A stretch of 8,458 nt of DNA. Source: Allosediminivita sp964397775. GTDB taxonomy: Bacteria > Pseudomonadota > Alphaproteobacteria > Rhodobacterales > Rhodobacteraceae. Each line of letters begins with the position of its first letter. The first letter of the stretch is position 1. Location of the stretch: contig CAYNKL010000184.1 of NCBI GenBank assembly GCA_964397775.1, positions 1 to 8,458 of the forward strand, read 5' to 3'. A program made the position numbers and the translations under genes. The notes beneath the pieces were generated by a model. It had not been told where the DNA came from and made no database searches. It saw only the letters and a list, made by a program, of their open reading frames with translations. Below, piece after piece: positions 6,403 to 8,458 of this stretch.

Positions 6403-6535
6403 CGCCATCGTGACCGCGCGGCGCCCCCGCTTCTTCTTGGCAGAAATATCCCCGCCGGAGGCATCCGACGGCGCCGCCCGTGCTGCCGCCCGCCGCTTCC
6501 GCGCAACGCATACCGGAGAGTCCCGTCATGGATAG
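6395..6535 (+). other. Possible 46-codon ORF bridging ATPase and permease genes
   Basis: ATG 6395 overlaps the ATPase stop by 8 bases, has AGGGGA (6383-6388) 6 bases upstream, and stays open until TAG 6533-6535, 8 bases inside the permease gene. The translation is Arg/Ala-rich and includes RFFLAEISPPEAS, the reading of what looks like a dispersed intergenic repeat, so it may not be a real gene. It could still be translated and couple ATPase and permease synthesis. Confidence 0.25.
6429..6473 (+). repeat. Probable Rhodobacteraceae-type dispersed intergenic repeat with hairpin
   Basis: The core is GCTTCTTCTTGGCAGAAATA followed by a GC-rich hairpin: CGCCG (6453-6457) pairs with CGGCG (6469-6473), GA faces GA as an internal loop, and GG/CC closes a CAT loop. 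I recall very similar T-rich, AGAAATATCC-containing stretches between many genes of Rhodobacter and Roseobacter genomes, but only one copy is in this window, so the repeat status rests on memory and not on the sequence alone. Confidence 0.45.
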
Positions 6536-7649
6536 GATGCCCGCCTGGGCCGATGCGGTCCTCGTCCCCCTCTTTTCGATCGTGCTGGCCGCGATCCTGT
6601 CGGCGCTGGTGATCCTCGCCATCGGCGAGAACCCCGTCGAGGCCTTCTCGCTCATGGTCGACGGCGCGCTGATGCGCAGCACCGGCTGGGGCTACACGCT
6701 CTACTACACCACCAATTTCATCTTCACCGGGCTTGCGGTGGCGGTGGCCTTCCATGCCAAGATGTTCAACATCGGCGGCGAGGGTCAGGCCGCCATCGGC
6801 GGGCTTGGCGTGGCGCTGATCTGTCTCTTCATCCCCTGGCCGCACTGGTCGCTGGCGCTGATCGGCGCGACGCTGGGGGCGGCGGCCTTCGGGGCGGCCT
6901 GGGCCTTCATCCCGGCCTACCTGCAGGCCACGCGCGGCAGCCACATCGTGATCACCACGATCATGTTCAACTTCATCGCCGCGGCGGTGCTGAACTACGT
7001 GCTGGTGAACCTGCTGCGCCCGGCGGGCGCCATGGACCCCGCGACCGAGATCTTTCCGCAGGCCACCCATCTGCCGAGCTTCCAGGACATGTTCGCGGGC
7101 GGCAGCACCCTGTTCCGCGGGGCGCCCGCCAACATCACCTTCTTCGTGGCGGTGCTGGCCTGCGTCGCCGTCTGGCTGCTGATCTGGCGGACGCGGCTCG
7201 GCTACGAGATCCGCGCCTTCGGCCATTCCGAGACCGCCACGCGCTATGCCGGCATCTCGACCCTGCGGATCACGGTCATGGCGATGCTGATCTCGGGCGG
7301 GCTTGCGGGCCTGATGGCGATCAACACCACCATGGGCGAGGCCGAGCGGCTGGTCATGAACGCGACCGAGGGCGCGGGCTTCATCGGCATCGCGGTGGCG
7401 CTCATGGGGCGCTCGCACCCCTTCGGCGTCTTCCTCGCGGCGCTGCTGTTCGGGTTCCTCTACCAGGGCGGGGCCGAGCTCGCGCTCTGGACCGACATCC
7501 CGCGCGAGCTGATCACGGTGATCCAGGCGCTGGTGATCCTCTTCACGGGGGCGCTCGACAACATGGTGCGGATGCCGCTGGAGTCGCTCTTCGGGGCCAT
7601 CCGCCGCCGCCGTTCGCCCAAGCCCGCCCCCACATCGCCCTCGGAGTGA
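6528..7649 (+). CDS. BMP-type ABC transporter permease, first subunit
   Basis: Inner-membrane protein of 373 residues in the branched-chain amino acid/ribose permease superfamily (BPD_transp_2). Together with the next gene it should form the heterodimeric channel of the importer. Hydrophobic segments lie at about 11-32, 62-78, 88-103, 108-130, 141-162, 202-220, 245-266, 283-315 and 330-345. The segment AFHAKMFNIGGEGQAAIGG (74-92) is the typical conserved loop, and IRAFGHSETATRYAGI (228-243) is the cytoplasmic loop that docks on the ATPase. The C-terminal tail (358-373) is basic and proline-rich. The start at 6528 is chosen for CGGAGAG (6514-6520) 7 bases upstream; the open frame back to 6480 adds unlikely residues from the repeat region. 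It is 125 bases after the ATPase stop, a wider gap than elsewhere in the operon. Confidence 0.92.
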   Translation: MDRMPAWADAVLVPLFSIVLAAILSALVILAIGENPVEAFSLMVDGALMRSTGWGYTLYYTTNFIFTGLAVAVAFHAKMFNIGGEGQAAIGGLGVALICLFIPWPHWSLALIGATLGAAAFGAAWAFIPAYLQATRGSHIVITTIMFNFIAAAVLNYVLVNLLRPAGAMDPATEIFPQATHLPSFQDMFAGGSTLFRGAPANITFFVAVLACVAVWLLIWRTRLGYEIRAFGHSETATRYAGISTLRITVMAMLISGGLAGLMAINTTMGEAERLVMNATEGAGFIGIAVALMGRSHPFGVFLAALLFGFLYQGGAELALWTDIPRELITVIQALVILFTGALDNMVRMPLESLFGAIRRRRSPKPAPTSPSE

Positions 7650-7653
7650 GATC

Positions 7654-8458
7654 ATGGACTTTGCCACAATTCTCCAGGTCCTCGATTCGACCATCCGCCT
7701 TGCCACGCCGCTGCTGCTGGCCTGTCTTGCGGGGCTTTTCTCCGAACGGTCGGGCGTGATCGACATCGGGCTCGAGGGGAAGATGCTGATCGCCGCCTTC
7801 GCCTCGGCGGCCTTTGCCTTCTACTTTGCACAGAACCCCGTCGCCGGCATCCCGGCGGTGTGGATGGGGCTGCTGATGGGCGTGGTGGCGGCGCTGGCCT
7901 TCTCGGGGCTGCACGGGCTGGCCTCGATCACCTTCCGCGGCAACCAGCTGATCTCGGGGGTGGCGCTGAACTTCCTCGCCTCGGGCCTGTCGGTGCTGAT
8001 CGCGCAGAGCTGGTTCCACGAGGGCGGGCGCACGCCGTCGCTGCCTGACGAGGGGCGGTTCGGCGGGATCGTGCTGCCCGGCGCGCTGGGGCCCGCCGAC
8101 GCCGAGGCGGCGGGGCGGCCGCTGTCGGAGCTGATCGCGCAGGCCAACCCGCTCCAGCAGATCTATTCCGAGCTGATCTCGGGGCATTCCATCCTTGTCT
8201 ACGTGGCCTTCCTCATGGTGCCCGCGACCTGGTGGGTGCTGTTCCGCACCCGCTTCGGCCTGCGGCTGCGCGCCGTGGGCGAGGCGCCCGAGGCGGTGGA
8301 CACCGCGGGCGTGTCGGTCACGGCGCTGCGCTACGGCGCGCTGGTGATCGCGGGCGTGCTGTGCGGGCTGGCGGGCGCTTACCTCGCCACGGGCCTGCAG
8401 GCGGGTTTCGTGCGCGAGATGACGGCGGGCCGGGGCTACATCGCGCTGGCGGCGCTGA
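7654..8458 (+). CDS. BMP-type ABC transporter permease, second subunit (cut by window end)
   Basis: The first 268 codons of the partner permease are present and the frame is still open at the last base; the final TGA of the window is out of frame. Conserved parts are ATPLLLACLAGLFSERSG (17-34), VIDIGLEGKML (35-45), FRGNQLISGVALN (94-106) and the ATPase-docking loop RAVGEAPEAVDTAGVSV (206-222), followed by GRGYIALAAL (259-268), which is near the end of this roughly 300-residue family. Hydrophobic segments lie at about 14-30, 44-59, 69-89, 98-118, 178-197 and 225-246. A long hydrophilic loop (120-178) probably faces the periplasm. The start lies 4 bases after the first permease stop, with GGAG (7642-7645) inside the end of that gene, so the two are tightly coupled. 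Confidence 0.92.
   Translation, partial: MDFATILQVLDSTIRLATPLLLACLAGLFSERSGVIDIGLEGKMLIAAFASAAFAFYFAQNPVAGIPAVWMGLLMGVVAALAFSGLHGLASITFRGNQLISGVALNFLASGLSVLIAQSWFHEGGRTPSLPDEGRFGGIVLPGALGPADAEAAGRPLSELIAQANPLQQIYSELISGHSILVYVAFLMVPATWWVLFRTRFGLRLRAVGEAPEAVDTAGVSVTALRYGALVIAGVLCGLAGAYLATGLQAGFVREMTAGRGYIALAAL

Noticed and set aside
6012..7766. Long open frame on the minus strand opposite the permease genes
   Set aside because: The translation is rich in Arg, His, Gln, Asp and Glu without domains, as expected for the antisense of a GC-rich hydrophobic gene.
8456..8458. Apparent TGA stop at the very end of the window
   Set aside because: It is out of frame with the second permease (the last full codon is CTG at 8455-8457), so the gene is cut by the window and does not end here.

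Overview
The window is GC-rich (strong G/C bias at third codon positions) and looks like a chromosomal segment of an alphaproteobacterium of the Rhodobacteraceae (Rhodobacter/Roseobacter group). This is inferred from the codon bias, the protein sequences (a universal stress protein beginning MRKFLVVLDDS, a two-domain Nfu protein, a short TsaB followed by RimI), an Irr/ICE-like iron box, and a spacer that resembles an intergenic repeat I recall from this family. I see no phage, transposon, CRISPR, rRNA or tRNA. Gene content is mainly housekeeping plus one transport operon.

Left part (1-1972). A gene-free, hairpin-rich leader (1-319) precedes a universal stress protein gene. This converges on a minus-strand gene for a zinc-binding CENP-V/GFA-type protein. 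The 150-base divergent spacer between that gene and an nfuA-type Fe-S cluster carrier gene holds good promoter matches in both directions and an Irr-box-like palindrome (1328-1344) directly upstream of the nfuA -35. A strong intrinsic terminator closes nfuA.

Middle (2074-3052). tsaB and rimI overlap by 11 bases and form a translation-machinery pair: TsaB supports t6A synthesis on tRNA, and RimI is a ribosomal-protein/N-terminal acetyltransferase.

Right part (3053-8458). A promoter with an A/T-rich upstream element starts a BMP-family ABC importer operon: a periplasmic binding protein (PnrA/BmpA type), a small cysteine-rich lipoprotein of unknown function, a double-domain ATPase, a first permease and a second permease cut by the window end. 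By family, this importer most likely takes up nucleosides for salvage. A stable hairpin after the binding-protein gene fits the common pattern in which that cistron is more abundant than the rest of the operon.

I found no clear new multi-gene system. The items most worth a second look are the lipoprotein inside the transporter operon, the Irr-like box between the divergent GFA and nfuA genes, and a 46-codon ORF made from a likely dispersed repeat, which overlaps both the ATPase stop and the permease start.
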